This document shows, one piece after another, positions 1 to 8,526 of a stretch of 38,043 nt of DNA. Within the stretch, counting starts at the first letter, position 1. The number at the start of each line of letters is the position of its first letter. Both the position numbers and the translations under genes were made by a program. This stretch comes from JAPLMW01 sp964619675 (lineage in GTDB: Bacteria; Planctomycetota; Phycisphaerae; Sedimentisphaerales; UBA12454): NCBI GenBank assembly GCA_964619675.1, contig CAZUEO010000026.1, forward strand, positions 1 through 38,043. Direction: 5' to 3'. Below the pieces are notes generated by a model. That model made no database searches. It was not told the origin of the DNA and was given only the letters and a program-made list of their open reading frames with translations.

Positions 1-214
1 CTGTAGTATCCAGTTATGAAGAACACTTAAAACAGAAATCTATATGAATTGGCGGTGGAGGTGGCGATAGAGAAGAAACATTGAGTTTGAAAAGAAAAAG
101 GATATAATTTTTATAAACATCGAAGAAACAACAACGGAAAATTAAAAATCAAAAATTAGGTAAACGGCCTCTATTATTTCCTGTTTCTTCTTTTTATTAC
201 CTATTGCGTTTGTT

Positions 215-1021
215 TTACCAGCTTTTCTTTTTCTGTGTCAGAGCTTCCTCGGCAAGAGAAAGGTTGAAGTACCCCAGAGAATCAACTGATTCGAGCCGAA
301 TTTGATCCAACCGAGTTAGAAGGCCGGTAAGAAATACTCCCAGAGTATACTCGCTATACTCTCTTACATCCACAGAAGCATCAAGCATGTGGTGAACATA
401 TCCTTTATTAACAACCATTATCTCAGAAACAAGGTATTTCTGAGGTCCAACTCGTTTGAAACCGGGTGATTTTTGACTATACGAATGGAAGCTTTCGGAA
501 ACTTTGTAAGCTTTCGATAATTCCAAATATACATCTTTAAGCTTAAAAAAATTACCTCGGTAATTAAAGGCCAGCACGCCGAGACCAGGAGGGCGCAAAT
601 TGATAAATGAATTTACGGATTTGTCACTTCTATTCTCGACCAATTCTCTGACAGATTTGAGACATTCAAATGAATCCTTGAGAAACTCCTTAGATAGTAC
701 ACTCTTGATCTCGAAAACAAAATAGACCCCTTCCACAGGAAGGATTTGGTTCCTGTTGTCATCTATGAATAAGGTGGGGCAGTTAAGGCTATCGTATATG
801 ATCAGGTCGCATTGACGACTCATTTTGCCTTCATCATTGATTACTTTTCCCTTGGCAATACCATACTTTTTGGGCAAGAACTCCCCGAGCACCTGACGGA
901 CTATTTCTTCATTTGCCAGACCCTTCTCAAGTGGATGACGGATTATGTCCGAACTCTTGGCTCTATCCAGCAAGGCATTACTGATCTGCCGAAATATATC
1001 TATGCACGCGTTAGTCTTCAT
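215..1021 (-). CDS. DUF6602-like protein, possible PD-(D/E)XK-type nuclease fold
   Basis: This 268-residue protein resembles the DUF6602 family, often found alone or near defence and restriction genes; its biochemical role is not established. The centre shows a spacing that recalls PD-(D/E)XK nucleases: an Asp in QCDLIIYD (D72) and E104-x-K106 in VYFVFEIKS, after a helical N-terminus with ANEE near residues 37-40. There is no signal peptide or membrane segment, so it is probably cytoplasmic. The ATG at 1019-1021 lacks a clear Shine-Dalgarno. A perfect TATAAT lies so close upstream on the minus strand that the leader would be only a few bases. It is not in an operon and faces away from uvrB. 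Family assignment is fairly likely; nuclease activity is inference from motif spacing. Confidence 0.72.
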   Translation of the reverse strand: MKTNACIDIFRQISNALLDRAKSSDIIRHPLEKGLANEEIVRQVLGEFLPKKYGIAKGKVINDEGKMSRQCDLIIYDSLNCPTLFIDDNRNQILPVEGVYFVFEIKSVLSKEFLKDSFECLKSVRELVENRSDKSVNSFINLRPPGLGVLAFNYRGNFFKLKDVYLELSKAYKVSESFHSYSQKSPGFKRVGPQKYLVSEIMVVNKGYVHHMLDASVDVREYSEYTLGVFLTGLLTRLDQIRLESVDSLGYFNLSLAEEALTQKKKSW

Positions 1022-1033
1022 ACTGTGCCAACA

Positions 1034-1062
1034 ATTATACAGTTTGTATAAAACGGGTTAAA
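1034..1062 (-). promoter_or_regulatory. Candidate promoter of the DUF6602-like gene
   Basis: On the minus strand a perfect TATAAT occupies 1034-1039, with a weak -35 (TTTAAC, 1057-1062) at 17-bp spacing. Transcription would begin only about 5 bases before the ATG, which would make the mRNA nearly leaderless and fits the absence of a ribosome binding site. Confidence 0.45.
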
Positions 1063-1205
1063 GACATTTATCAGACGGCAATGTTGACGGACAAAGGTGT
1101 GATTCTTAACAGCCGTTTCTCCGGCCTTAAAGAAACAATATATCGTTAAACTGGAAAGAAAAGCAAGTTTTTTTGTGACCAAACGCTGAAGCAGAGATGG
1201 GATAA

Positions 1206-1277
1206 AGTGAGAAGGGTATGAAAAGTGTGAAAGGTAAGAAGGGTGTGAAAAGTGAGAAAGGTGTGAAGGGTGTGAAA
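1206..1277. repeat. 9-bp tandem repeat (minisatellite), 8 copies
   Basis: Eight consecutive 9-bp units follow the consensus (A/G)GT(G/A)(T/A)GAA(A/G), for example AGTGAGAAG, GGTATGAAA, AGTGTGAAA, GGTGTGAAG. Every substitution keeps the purine-rich strand bias. Open frames across it on the minus strand give only Phe/Thr/Pro/Leu low-complexity peptide and are not credible genes. The repeat sits in the 477-bp gene-free stretch between the DUF6602-like gene and uvrB. Confidence 0.85.
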
Positions 1278-1411
1278 TAAAACACCCGGCGTAAAGTTAG
1301 AGGTTTTAATGGGGTATATCGCTTCGCGACGGCAGAATAATAGCTTGACAGCTTCCAAAGAGGCGAGTTCTCATTCCGGCAAATTTGAAAGTCGATAATC
1401 GAAAGCAGGCC

Positions 1412-1477
1412 GCCCCGCACCTATTCATTATGCCGTAGTGATAATAGACGTAATTGAACAGCAAATAGGTGCGGGGC
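1412..1477. repeat. 14-bp perfect inverted repeat upstream of uvrB
   Basis: The arms GCCCCGCACCTATT (1412-1425) and AATAGGTGCGGGGC (1464-1477) are perfectly complementary and separated by 38 bases. There is no T-run on either side, so it is not a simple terminator. It could be a cruciform or stem-loop in the uvrB leader, two half-sites for a DNA-binding protein, or the ends of a decayed miniature element. With the minisatellite it is the only structure seen in the 1052-1528 gap. Confidence 0.8.
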
Positions 1478-1528
1478 TAACCGAAATGAATTGTTTTTTC
1501 ATCGATTCTCCGTTACATTCATGATGAT

Positions 1529-3514
1529 ATGGCGAAGTTCCAGTTAAAAAGCGATTTTACGCCAAAAGGCGACCAGCCAGAGGCGATTAAAACTCTTGCC
1601 GACAATCTAAAGGCAGGCAAACAGTACCAGACCCTCTACGGCGTTACAGGCAGCGGAAAAACATTCACTATGGCTAATGTTATCGCTCAAGTAAACAGGC
1701 CCGCGCTCGTTATCAGCCATAATAAAACTCTCGCTGCCCAACTATATGAAGAATTCAGAGAGCTTTTTCCGAATAATGCTGTTGAATATTTCGTCAGCTA
1801 TTACGATTATTACCAGCCTGAGGCGTATATACCGCAGCGCGATATCTATATTGAAAAAGACGCATCGAGGAACGATGAGCTTGACAGGCTGCGGCTTGCG
1901 GCGACGGCGAGCCTGACGAGTCGTGAAGATGTAATTATCGTCGCATCGGTCTCGTGCATTTTCGGTTTGGGCTCGCCTGAGGATTACAAGGCAAGCGTGA
2001 TTGCAGTTAAAACCGGCGAGACTGTAGAACGCAATGAGCTTTTGGGCAGGTTTGCGGATTTGCAATACGCAAGGAACGATATTGATTTTCACCGCGGGAC
2101 GTTTCGGGTTCGCGGCGACGTTGTGGAACTTTGGCCGAGTTATGAATCGTTTGCGGTCAGATTAGAATTTTTCGGAGACGAGATTGAGAAAATAAACTAT
2201 ATCAATCCCGTCAGCGGCGAGATATTGGCAAAAGAGCAGCAGTTGTTTGTATATCCTGCGGGACATTATGTAATGCCTGCCGACAGGATTGAGCTGGCAG
2301 TCGAGAGTATAAAAATCGAGCTTGACCAGCAGCTTATGAGGCTGCGGCAGGAAGGCAAGCTGCTTGAAGCGCAAAGGCTGGCGGCAAGGACTATGTATGA
2401 CCTTGAAATGCTGCGGGAGGTCGGGTTTTGCAGCGGGATTGAGAATTATTCGAGGCATTTAAGCGGGCTGCCTGTGGGGACAAGGCCTTATACGCTGATT
2501 GATTATTTTCCGGATGATTTTCTTTTGTTCATCGATGAATCGCACGCGACGGTGCCGCAAATCAGGGCGATGTACGCAGGCGACCGCAGCAGAAAAGAAG
2601 TTTTAGTCGAGCACGGTTTCAGACTGCCGAGCGCGCTTGATAACAGGCCTTTGAGGTTCGATGAATTTCAGCAGGACTGGCGCAATGTAATATTTGTTTC
2701 TGCAACGCCTGCCCAGTTTGAACTGAACCTCAGCAAAGGGGCGGTAGTGGAGCAGGTTGTAAGGCCGACGGGACTGCTCGACCCTGAAATATTTGTCCAG
2801 CCTGCGTCGAACCAGGTGCCGCATCTGCTTGGGCAGATTGAAAAGCACGTTCAGTTAAAACAGCGGGTATTGGTTACGACGCTTACGAAAAGACTTGCTG
2901 AGGATTTGTCTTCGTATATAACAAAAAAAGGGTATCGCTGCCGGTATCTGCACAGCGAGATAAAGACGCTTGAACGGGTCGATATTCTGCGGGATTTGCG
3001 GAGCGGTGAGTTTGACGTGCTGGTGGGCATTAACCTTTTGCGCGAGGGGCTCGATTTGCCTGAGGTTTCGCTTGTTGCGATTTTAGATGCGGACAAGGAA
3101 GGCTTTTTGCGGAGCCAGACATCGCTGATACAGACCATCGGCAGGACGGCGAGAAACGTCGATGCGAAGGTTTTTATGTACGCCGATAAAGTTACAGATG
3201 CGATGCAAAAAGCAATTGACGAAACGAATCGGCGGCGTAAAATACAGATGCAATACAATAAAGAACATAAGATACGGCCTGAAACGGTAAAAAAGCAGAT
3301 TTATACCGGCCTGCAGGATAAACTAAAGGCAAGACAGGTCGCTCGGCAGGCAATCAGCCTGAGCGATGATGAATATGACGCCGCTGAAATCGCAGTGCGG
3401 ATTGAAAAGGAAATGCTGGCGGCGGCTGAAAAACTTGATTTTGAACGAGCGGCATATTTGAGAGACCAGTTGAAAGAACTGAAAGAGCTGCCGCAGATAG
3501 GGAAACGAAAATGA
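1529..3514 (+). CDS. uvrB: UvrABC excinuclease subunit B
   Basis: UvrB is the damage-verifying helicase-like subunit of nucleotide excision repair. It is loaded by UvrA and recruits UvrC for incision. The 661 residues match the usual length of about 670. The Walker A motif GVTGSGKT is at residues 38-45, the Tyr-rich beta-hairpin region is visible as YYDYYQPEAYIPQRD, the DEAD-like box is DESH, the helicase motif VI region reads QTIGRTARN, and the C-terminal UVR domain that contacts UvrC is present (EKLDFERAAYLRDQL). The ATG at 1529 has no obvious Shine-Dalgarno. It is first in a compact run with nadC, birA and lpdA, sharing the overlapping ATGA with nadC. Identification is certain. Confidence 0.97.
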   Translation: MAKFQLKSDFTPKGDQPEAIKTLADNLKAGKQYQTLYGVTGSGKTFTMANVIAQVNRPALVISHNKTLAAQLYEEFRELFPNNAVEYFVSYYDYYQPEAYIPQRDIYIEKDASRNDELDRLRLAATASLTSREDVIIVASVSCIFGLGSPEDYKASVIAVKTGETVERNELLGRFADLQYARNDIDFHRGTFRVRGDVVELWPSYESFAVRLEFFGDEIEKINYINPVSGEILAKEQQLFVYPAGHYVMPADRIELAVESIKIELDQQLMRLRQEGKLLEAQRLAARTMYDLEMLREVGFCSGIENYSRHLSGLPVGTRPYTLIDYFPDDFLLFIDESHATVPQIRAMYAGDRSRKEVLVEHGFRLPSALDNRPLRFDEFQQDWRNVIFVSATPAQFELNLSKGAVVEQVVRPTGLLDPEIFVQPASNQVPHLLGQIEKHVQLKQRVLVTTLTKRLAEDLSSYITKKGYRCRYLHSEIKTLERVDILRDLRSGEFDVLVGINLLREGLDLPEVSLVAILDADKEGFLRSQTSLIQTIGRTARNVDAKVFMYADKVTDAMQKAIDETNRRRKIQMQYNKEHKIRPETVKKQIYTGLQDKLKARQVARQAISLSDDEYDAAEIAVRIEKEMLAAAEKLDFERAAYLRDQLKELKELPQIGKRK

Positions 3515-4383
3515 AAAGCCCGGACATTAAAATAATAAGCAAACTTATAGATATGGCGATTGAAGAAGATTATGGCGGCAGAGACCCTTCAAGTGAGCTT
3601 ATGATACCTGCCCGCACAAAGGGCAAGGCATATATTATAACCCGTGAGGAAATTGTAGTGGCGGGTATGGTTATCGCTAAAGAAGTCCTGAAAAGGTATG
3701 ACGAGCGGCTTAAATTAAGGATTGTCAAACACGACGGCCAGCTTGCCAAAGTGGCCGACAGGCTGGGAGTAATCGAGGGACCGGTACGGTCGATGCTGAT
3801 TGCTGAAAGGGTGGTGCTGAATTTCCTTCAGCGATTGTGCGGAATAGCGACTATGACATATAAATACGTATATGCCGTGCGCGGCACAAAGGCAAAAATA
3901 TACGACACGAGAAAAACAATACCCGGCTGGCGTGAGCTTGAGAAATACGCGGTGCGCTGCGGAAAGGGACATAACCACCGTTCCAGTCTCAGCGAAGCGG
4001 TAATGTTCAAAGACAACCATATTGTGCAGCTCAGTAAAAACATTACGCCTAAACTCAAGAAACTTGTCCAAGAGGCGAAAAAAATCGATAGCGTAAAGTT
4101 CATCTGCGTCGAGGTTGACCACGTTGACGACCAGCTTGACTACGTCCTGAAAGTGCCGGGCATCGACGTTGTGCTGCTCGATAATATGGGGCAGTGGCAG
4201 TATAAACACGCCGTCGAGATGAGAAACAAGATGTGCGGCGGCAGGCCGCTGCTGGAGGCGAGCGGCGGGATTACGCTCAACAACGTAAGACAAATCGCAC
4301 TTTGCGGCGTTGACAGGATTTCCGTAGGAGCAATAACCCACAGCGCAATTTCAGTAGATATAGGTCTCGACAGAGAGTTTTAA
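3511..4383 (+). CDS. nadC: Nicotinate-nucleotide pyrophosphorylase (quinolinate phosphoribosyltransferase)
   Basis: NadC converts quinolinate and PRPP into nicotinate mononucleotide, CO2 and pyrophosphate in de novo NAD synthesis. The 290 residues show the family landmarks: DTRKT at 132-136, GHNHR near 153-157, FKDNH at 166-170, EVDH further on, the VLLDNM strand, and the C-terminal phosphate-binding segment EASGGI followed by VDRISVGAITHS. Its ATG overlaps the uvrB stop by 4 bp, so translation is probably coupled. The neighbouring birA is a common partner, and the two genes form a cofactor-metabolism pair. No nadA or nadB is present in the window. Confidence 0.96.
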   Translation: MKSPDIKIISKLIDMAIEEDYGGRDPSSELMIPARTKGKAYIITREEIVVAGMVIAKEVLKRYDERLKLRIVKHDGQLAKVADRLGVIEGPVRSMLIAERVVLNFLQRLCGIATMTYKYVYAVRGTKAKIYDTRKTIPGWRELEKYAVRCGKGHNHRSSLSEAVMFKDNHIVQLSKNITPKLKKLVQEAKKIDSVKFICVEVDHVDDQLDYVLKVPGIDVVLLDNMGQWQYKHAVEMRNKMCGGRPLLEASGGITLNNVRQIALCGVDRISVGAITHSAISVDIGLDREF

Positions 4384-4387
4384 ACAA

Positions 4388-5209
4388 ATGGCGAGAGAAT
4401 GCATTTTGCTCGATGCAGATTTTATAAAAGCAAATCTCGGCACGACCCGAATCGGCAAAGAAATAATCATTTACAAAAGCACCTCAAGCACAAATGACAT
4501 TGCCGCTGAATACGCCAAAGGCGGCAGGAAAAACGACGGGCTCGCCGTTTTTGCCGAATACCAGACGGTAGGCAGAGGCAGAAGGGCAAGCGCGTGGCTG
4601 AGCGAGCCGGGCAAAAGCATTCTCTGCTCAATCCTGTTGTACGAGCCGGCAGCTTCGCCGCGAAGCGAGCCTGATATCAAGCCTGATGCACTTGTGCTCG
4701 CCTGCGCCGTTGCCGCAGCCGAGTCAATAGGCCGGTGCGGCAGAAGCGAAGCAAAAATCAAATGGCCTAACGACATCCTGCTGGATGATAAAAAAGCGGC
4801 GGGCGTTCTTGTCGAGAGCATATCGGTAAAAAAGCAGCGTTTTTTCATTGTCGGCATCGGTATTAACTGCCATCAGAAAAAAAGAGATTTTCCCGGAAAG
4901 CTGGCTCAAACGGCTACGAGCATTGATATTCAAAACGGCACTGTCTGCGACAGAAACAGAATAGCAAAAAGACTGCTCGTAAATCTTGACCACTGCCTTG
5001 CAGGCGAGCTGAAAAAACCCGATGAAATTATCGAAAAATGGCGAGGTATGAGTATCCTGCTGGGCAGGCGAGTTACCGTTGAGCACGACGGCAGACAGTT
5101 TACGGGAAATTGTATTGGTATTGAACCTGCAGAGGGGCTTATAATTCAGCTTCAGCGGGGCGGAGTGAAAATATTTAACGCTGCTACGACCACGATAGTT
5201 AAAGATTGA
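4388..5209 (+). CDS. birA: Biotin--[acetyl-CoA-carboxylase] ligase, catalytic-only form
   Basis: This enzyme activates biotin as biotinyl-AMP and transfers it to a lysine of biotin carboxyl carrier proteins. The 273-residue protein has the BPL catalytic signature: STSSTND for substrate recognition, the adenylate loop GRGRRA, and IKWPNDILLDDKKAAGVLVE carrying the catalytic lysine, followed by the small C-terminal SH3-like domain. It lacks the N-terminal winged-helix domain of bifunctional BirA, so it should not act as a biotin-operon repressor. The loop ends in Ala where GRGRRG is typical, a mild deviation. The gene begins 4 bases after nadC stops and is cotranscribed with it. Confidence 0.93.
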   Translation: MARECILLDADFIKANLGTTRIGKEIIIYKSTSSTNDIAAEYAKGGRKNDGLAVFAEYQTVGRGRRASAWLSEPGKSILCSILLYEPAASPRSEPDIKPDALVLACAVAAAESIGRCGRSEAKIKWPNDILLDDKKAAGVLVESISVKKQRFFIVGIGINCHQKKRDFPGKLAQTATSIDIQNGTVCDRNRIAKRLLVNLDHCLAGELKKPDEIIEKWRGMSILLGRRVTVEHDGRQFTGNCIGIEPAEGLIIQLQRGGVKIFNAATTTIVKD

Positions 5210-5226
5210 GTTTGCGGAGATTAATG

Positions 5227-6588
5227 ATGGCTGAAAAATTTGATGTTGCAGTAATCGGCTCAGGGCCCGGGGGCTATGCGGCTGCGATAAGATGTGCACA
5301 AAAAGGCGCTGCCGTATGCATTATTGAAAAGGATAATATCGGCGGGGTGTGTCTCAACTGCGGCTGTATTCCGTCAAAGGTACTGCTTGCCTCGGCCCAT
5401 ACTTTTACAGTCGCAAAAAATGCGGAATCTTTAGGCGTTGAAGTTGAGAACGCAAAGGTAAACTGGCCGAAGGTGCAAACCCGCAAAGATGCGATTGTTA
5501 CCGGGCTGAGAAAAGGACTGACCGGCCTGATACAGGGTAATAAAATAAAAATTCTGCAGGGTACGGGCATTGTTACGGCAAAAAACAGAATTGCCGTTGG
5601 CGGAAACGGGCCTGCGGAAATCGAGGCATCAAAAATCATCATTGCTACCGGTTCGGTTCCGATTGAGATTCCTTTTATGCCGTTTGACGGGAAAAAGATA
5701 ATAAGCAGCGCCGAGGCACTGAGCCTTAAAGCCGTACCCGGGTCAATGATTGTAATCGGCGGCGGCTTTATAGGGTGCGAAATGGCCTGTATTTATGCGG
5801 CTATCGGTACAAAAGTTACAATTATTGAAGCGCTGCCGGGCATCCTGCCGCTTGAAGATGAATGGGTCGGGCAATTATTGACAAGAGAATTCAAAAAGAG
5901 CGGCATCGACGTCATTACGGGCAATAAAGCAATTGCCTGTGAAAAATCAGACGCGAAGATAAAGCTTTCTCTCGAAGACGGGCAGACAATTGAGGCTGAA
6001 AAAGTTCTGGTTTCTGTCGGCAGAAGGGCCTTGTGCGACAGCCGGACTATTAAAAATCTTTTGCTCGAGATGAAAGGCCCGGCAATAAAGGTCAATGAGA
6101 AAATGGAGACGAGTGCGGGCGGCATTTACGCAATCGGAGACGTTGTTGGGAGGACCTATCTTGCCCACGGCGCATTTCTTGAGGCTGAAATTGCCGCTGA
6201 AAATGCGACGGGCGGTGACGGCTGTGTGAAAGATTATTTGCTTGTGCCGAGGGCGATTTACACGTTTCCGGAAGTGGCAGGCGTCGGTAAAAATGAAATA
6301 GGGTGCAGACAGGCCGGCATTGATTACGCAACCGGCAGGGCATTTTTCAAAGCCAACGGCAGAAGTCTTGCGCAGGGTGAAACGGTCGGTGAAGTAAGAG
6401 TTTTGCGGGACAAAAAAGCGAATAAAATTGTCGGTGTTACAATGGTCGGCTCTGCGGCAACGGAGATGATTGCCTGTGCGAGAGTTCTTTTAGGCAGCAC
6501 AGAGGCAATAAGCGAAATTTCATTTGCCCACCCGACTTTTTCTGAGACACTGAAGCAAGCCTGGCAAGACGCCTTATCAGGCGTTTAA
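5227..6588 (+). CDS. lpdA: Dihydrolipoyl dehydrogenase (E3)
   Basis: This FAD-dependent flavoprotein disulfide reductase reoxidises dihydrolipoamide of 2-oxoacid dehydrogenase or glycine cleavage complexes. The N-terminal dinucleotide fold reads VIGSGPGGY. The redox disulfide lies in GGVCLNCGCIPSK as C42 and C47, with an unusual extra cysteine (C45) where most homologues have Val. The NAD-binding fold is IGGGFIGCE, the second FAD motif ends in AIGDV, and the C-terminal base motif is HPTFSE. I chose the ATG at 5227 because GGAG at 5216-5219 is well spaced from it; a TTG at 5206 and an ATG at 5224 are less likely. It is last in the uvrB operon. No E1 or E2 genes are near, and mercuric-reductase-type N-terminal domains are absent. 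Confidence 0.9.
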   Translation: MAEKFDVAVIGSGPGGYAAAIRCAQKGAAVCIIEKDNIGGVCLNCGCIPSKVLLASAHTFTVAKNAESLGVEVENAKVNWPKVQTRKDAIVTGLRKGLTGLIQGNKIKILQGTGIVTAKNRIAVGGNGPAEIEASKIIIATGSVPIEIPFMPFDGKKIISSAEALSLKAVPGSMIVIGGGFIGCEMACIYAAIGTKVTIIEALPGILPLEDEWVGQLLTREFKKSGIDVITGNKAIACEKSDAKIKLSLEDGQTIEAEKVLVSVGRRALCDSRTIKNLLLEMKGPAIKVNEKMETSAGGIYAIGDVVGRTYLAHGAFLEAEIAAENATGGDGCVKDYLLVPRAIYTFPEVAGVGKNEIGCRQAGIDYATGRAFFKANGRSLAQGETVGEVRVLRDKKANKIVGVTMVGSAATEMIACARVLLGSTEAISEISFAHPTFSETLKQAWQDALSGV

Positions 6589-6650
6589 AAAGCTGCGTTT
6601 TTGAGATTAAAAATGTGTTTTTGCGCTGAAAAGCTGCATTTTTGCGGACG
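6587..6650. repeat. Three imperfect A-tract/T-tract direct repeats
   Basis: Three consecutive units of 20-22 bases each contain an A-run, a short GC-containing core and TTTTTG: 6587-6608 (core GCTGCG), 6609-6628 (core TGTG) and 6629-6650 (core GCTGCA). Each unit can fold into a weak A-T hairpin. They lie directly between the lpdA stop and the -35 element of the next promoter, so they may end the upstream transcript or bend DNA at that promoter. Confidence 0.6.
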
Positions 6651-6654
6651 TATA

Positions 6655-6683
6655 TTGACATTGAGATATTCTTTTGCTATTAT
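6655..6683 (+). promoter_or_regulatory. Sigma-70-type promoter for the glycosyltransferase gene
   Basis: A perfect -35 TTGACA (6655-6660) is followed after exactly 17 bp by TATTAT (6678-6683), five of six matches to the -10 consensus. It sits about 105 bp before the glycosyltransferase start and separates that gene from the lpdA operon. Confidence 0.72.
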
Positions 6684-6788
6684 AACGTTTTATATAAATT
6701 TTGCAGGCGGGGTAAGGTCTGCATCTGAGCAATTCTATGTTTCGCGCCTGATTGGAGCCCTCGGCAGGCGCGGAGGAAGATTTTTATT

Positions 6789-8279
6789 ATGTTGAATGTT
6801 AAAAAGGTTGGGAGCTGTACATTTACAGAGCGGCTTATAGAAAAGCTGACGGCATTTTATTCGCTGCAAAGCAGACGATTGCGCCGGCAGCTTGAGCTGC
6901 CTTTGATGGATGAGCTGTCGGCTAAATTTGTTATCGTACTGACAATCGGCGTGATTATCTACGGCGGGCTGCTCGGCCTTGAAGACTTCAGGTCCCTGCT
7001 GGCTGATGTCCGTTCGCACAAATTGGGGCTTGTATATCTTTATACAATCAGGATTCTTCTGGGGTTAAATTTAAGCGTGTTTTTATGGAGAGTTCTGCTT
7101 GTTCTAAAATACAGGCCTCTCGAAAGCTGCCGTGACAGGCAATTGCCGCGATGCACCGTAATTGTGCCTGCGTACAATGAGGGCGAGGGGGTTGTGATGA
7201 CATTAAAGAGCATTGTGCACAGCGAATATCCTGCCGATAAGCTGCAGATTATTGCGATTGACGACGGCAGCGCCGATGATACGTTCGACTGGATAAGAAT
7301 CGCCTGCAAAATAATGCCAGGCAGAATAGAAAGTATTCGTTTCAAGAAGAATCGAGGAAAAAGAGCGGCGCTTTTTGAAGGCATTATCCGCAGCAGGGGA
7401 CGAATTATCATTACAATCGACAGCGATTCGGTAGTAGAGCCGCAAACGCTTCGCAGGCTGGTAAGCCCGTTTGTCGGCGATAAATCCGTAGGTGCCGTTG
7501 CCGGCAATGTGCGGGTCCTGAACTGCGATGAGGGATTTATTCCCAAGATGCTCGACGTGATTTTCGCCTACGGCTTTGACTTTTTGCGTGCCAGCCAGAG
7601 TATGGTTAACACCGTGTTCTGCACGCCCGGCGCGCTTTCGGCATATCGAAAAGACATTGTTATGAAAAATCTCAACGCCTGGCTCAGTCAGACGTTTCTC
7701 GGGGCAAAGGCGAATATCGGCGAAGACAGAGCGATGACAAATATGATTCTAAACGACGGCTGGAGCGTGAAGTTCCAGTCGAACGCAGTTGTTTATACAG
7801 CGGTGCCGACTGCTTACGGCAAACTATGCAAGATGTTTCTGCGATGGGCCAGAAGCAACGTTCGCGAGACGCTGAAAATGGGGGGGTTCGTATTTAAAAG
7901 ATTCCGCAGCGGCCCGATGAGCGGCGCGAGAGTCAACTTTATAGTGTCGTGCGTAAACCTTGTTTTTCCGCAGGTGATAGCGTCTCTGGCTGTAGGTTTT
8001 ATGTTTGTCAGGCCGCAGGCATATATTTCACAATTAATGCTGTGGGTTGTTATAGCATCGACGGCGCCGACTGTGTTTTATGCGCTGCGGAGGAGAAATT
8101 CGGATTCGCTGTGGGCTTATGCATACGGCCTGCTGTGGCTGGTCGGCCTGTGGTGGATAACGCCCTGGGCGATTGCGACCTGCCGAAGCGGCAAGTGGCT
8201 TACGAGACAACTGCCGACTCAAAGACCGACATCGCCGGGCAGAAGAATCCTGCCGGCAGAGATGGGGACCGCTGCCTGA
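6789..8279 (+). CDS. Membrane-embedded family 2 glycosyltransferase (processive, hyaluronan/cellulose-synthase-like)
   Basis: The 496-residue protein has the GT-A fold of processive family 2 glycosyltransferases that polymerise or transfer NDP-sugars across the inner membrane. Two membrane helices (about residues 46-64 and 84-107) precede the catalytic domain. Catalytic and metal-binding motifs are visible: DDGS at 158-161, DSDS at 211-214, GEDR at 311-314 and the acceptor-side motif with RW at 352-353. At least three further helices follow (about 385-460). GGAGG at 6772-6776 precedes the ATG with rather long spacing. It stands alone behind its own promoter, with no polysaccharide cluster around it, so donor and product cannot be read from context. 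Confidence 0.85.
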   Translation: MLNVKKVGSCTFTERLIEKLTAFYSLQSRRLRRQLELPLMDELSAKFVIVLTIGVIIYGGLLGLEDFRSLLADVRSHKLGLVYLYTIRILLGLNLSVFLWRVLLVLKYRPLESCRDRQLPRCTVIVPAYNEGEGVVMTLKSIVHSEYPADKLQIIAIDDGSADDTFDWIRIACKIMPGRIESIRFKKNRGKRAALFEGIIRSRGRIIITIDSDSVVEPQTLRRLVSPFVGDKSVGAVAGNVRVLNCDEGFIPKMLDVIFAYGFDFLRASQSMVNTVFCTPGALSAYRKDIVMKNLNAWLSQTFLGAKANIGEDRAMTNMILNDGWSVKFQSNAVVYTAVPTAYGKLCKMFLRWARSNVRETLKMGGFVFKRFRSGPMSGARVNFIVSCVNLVFPQVIASLAVGFMFVRPQAYISQLMLWVVIASTAPTVFYALRRRNSDSLWAYAYGLLWLVGLWWITPWAIATCRSGKWLTRQLPTQRPTSPGRRILPAEMGTAA

Positions 8280-8366
8280 AAGCAGGTAATAATAAAACAT
8301 ATCGGCACTTTCGTGGGGATAGTCCGTTGCGGGCTTATGAAGCGGGTGCGAATTTTTAGTTTTTTG

Positions 8367-8395
8367 TTGACTTGGAAGGCCTGTAAGTTTACAAT
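8367..8395 (+). promoter_or_regulatory. Sigma-70-type promoter of the PQQ-repeat secreted protein
   Basis: TTGACT (8367-8372) and TACAAT (8390-8395) are separated by 17 bp, close to consensus. The start codon follows about 130 bp later, leaving a long 5' leader. The remainder of 8280-8526 shows no gene. Confidence 0.7.
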
Positions 8396-8526
8396 TTAAA
8401 CTAAGAGAGGATGTGTGTCTGAAAAGGGTTTTCGGCAGGAGTAAAGACAGTGTGCTCTCGCCGTGATGCACATCACAGCGGGTATTTTTTAAGGCAGGGA
8501 TGTTGGATTAAGGAGAAGGGTAAAAA

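Noticed and set aside
1127..1420. 97-codon frame on the minus strand (and a nested 70-codon frame)
   Set aside because: It runs through the 9-bp minisatellite and gives low-complexity Phe/Thr/Pro peptide without a ribosome site.
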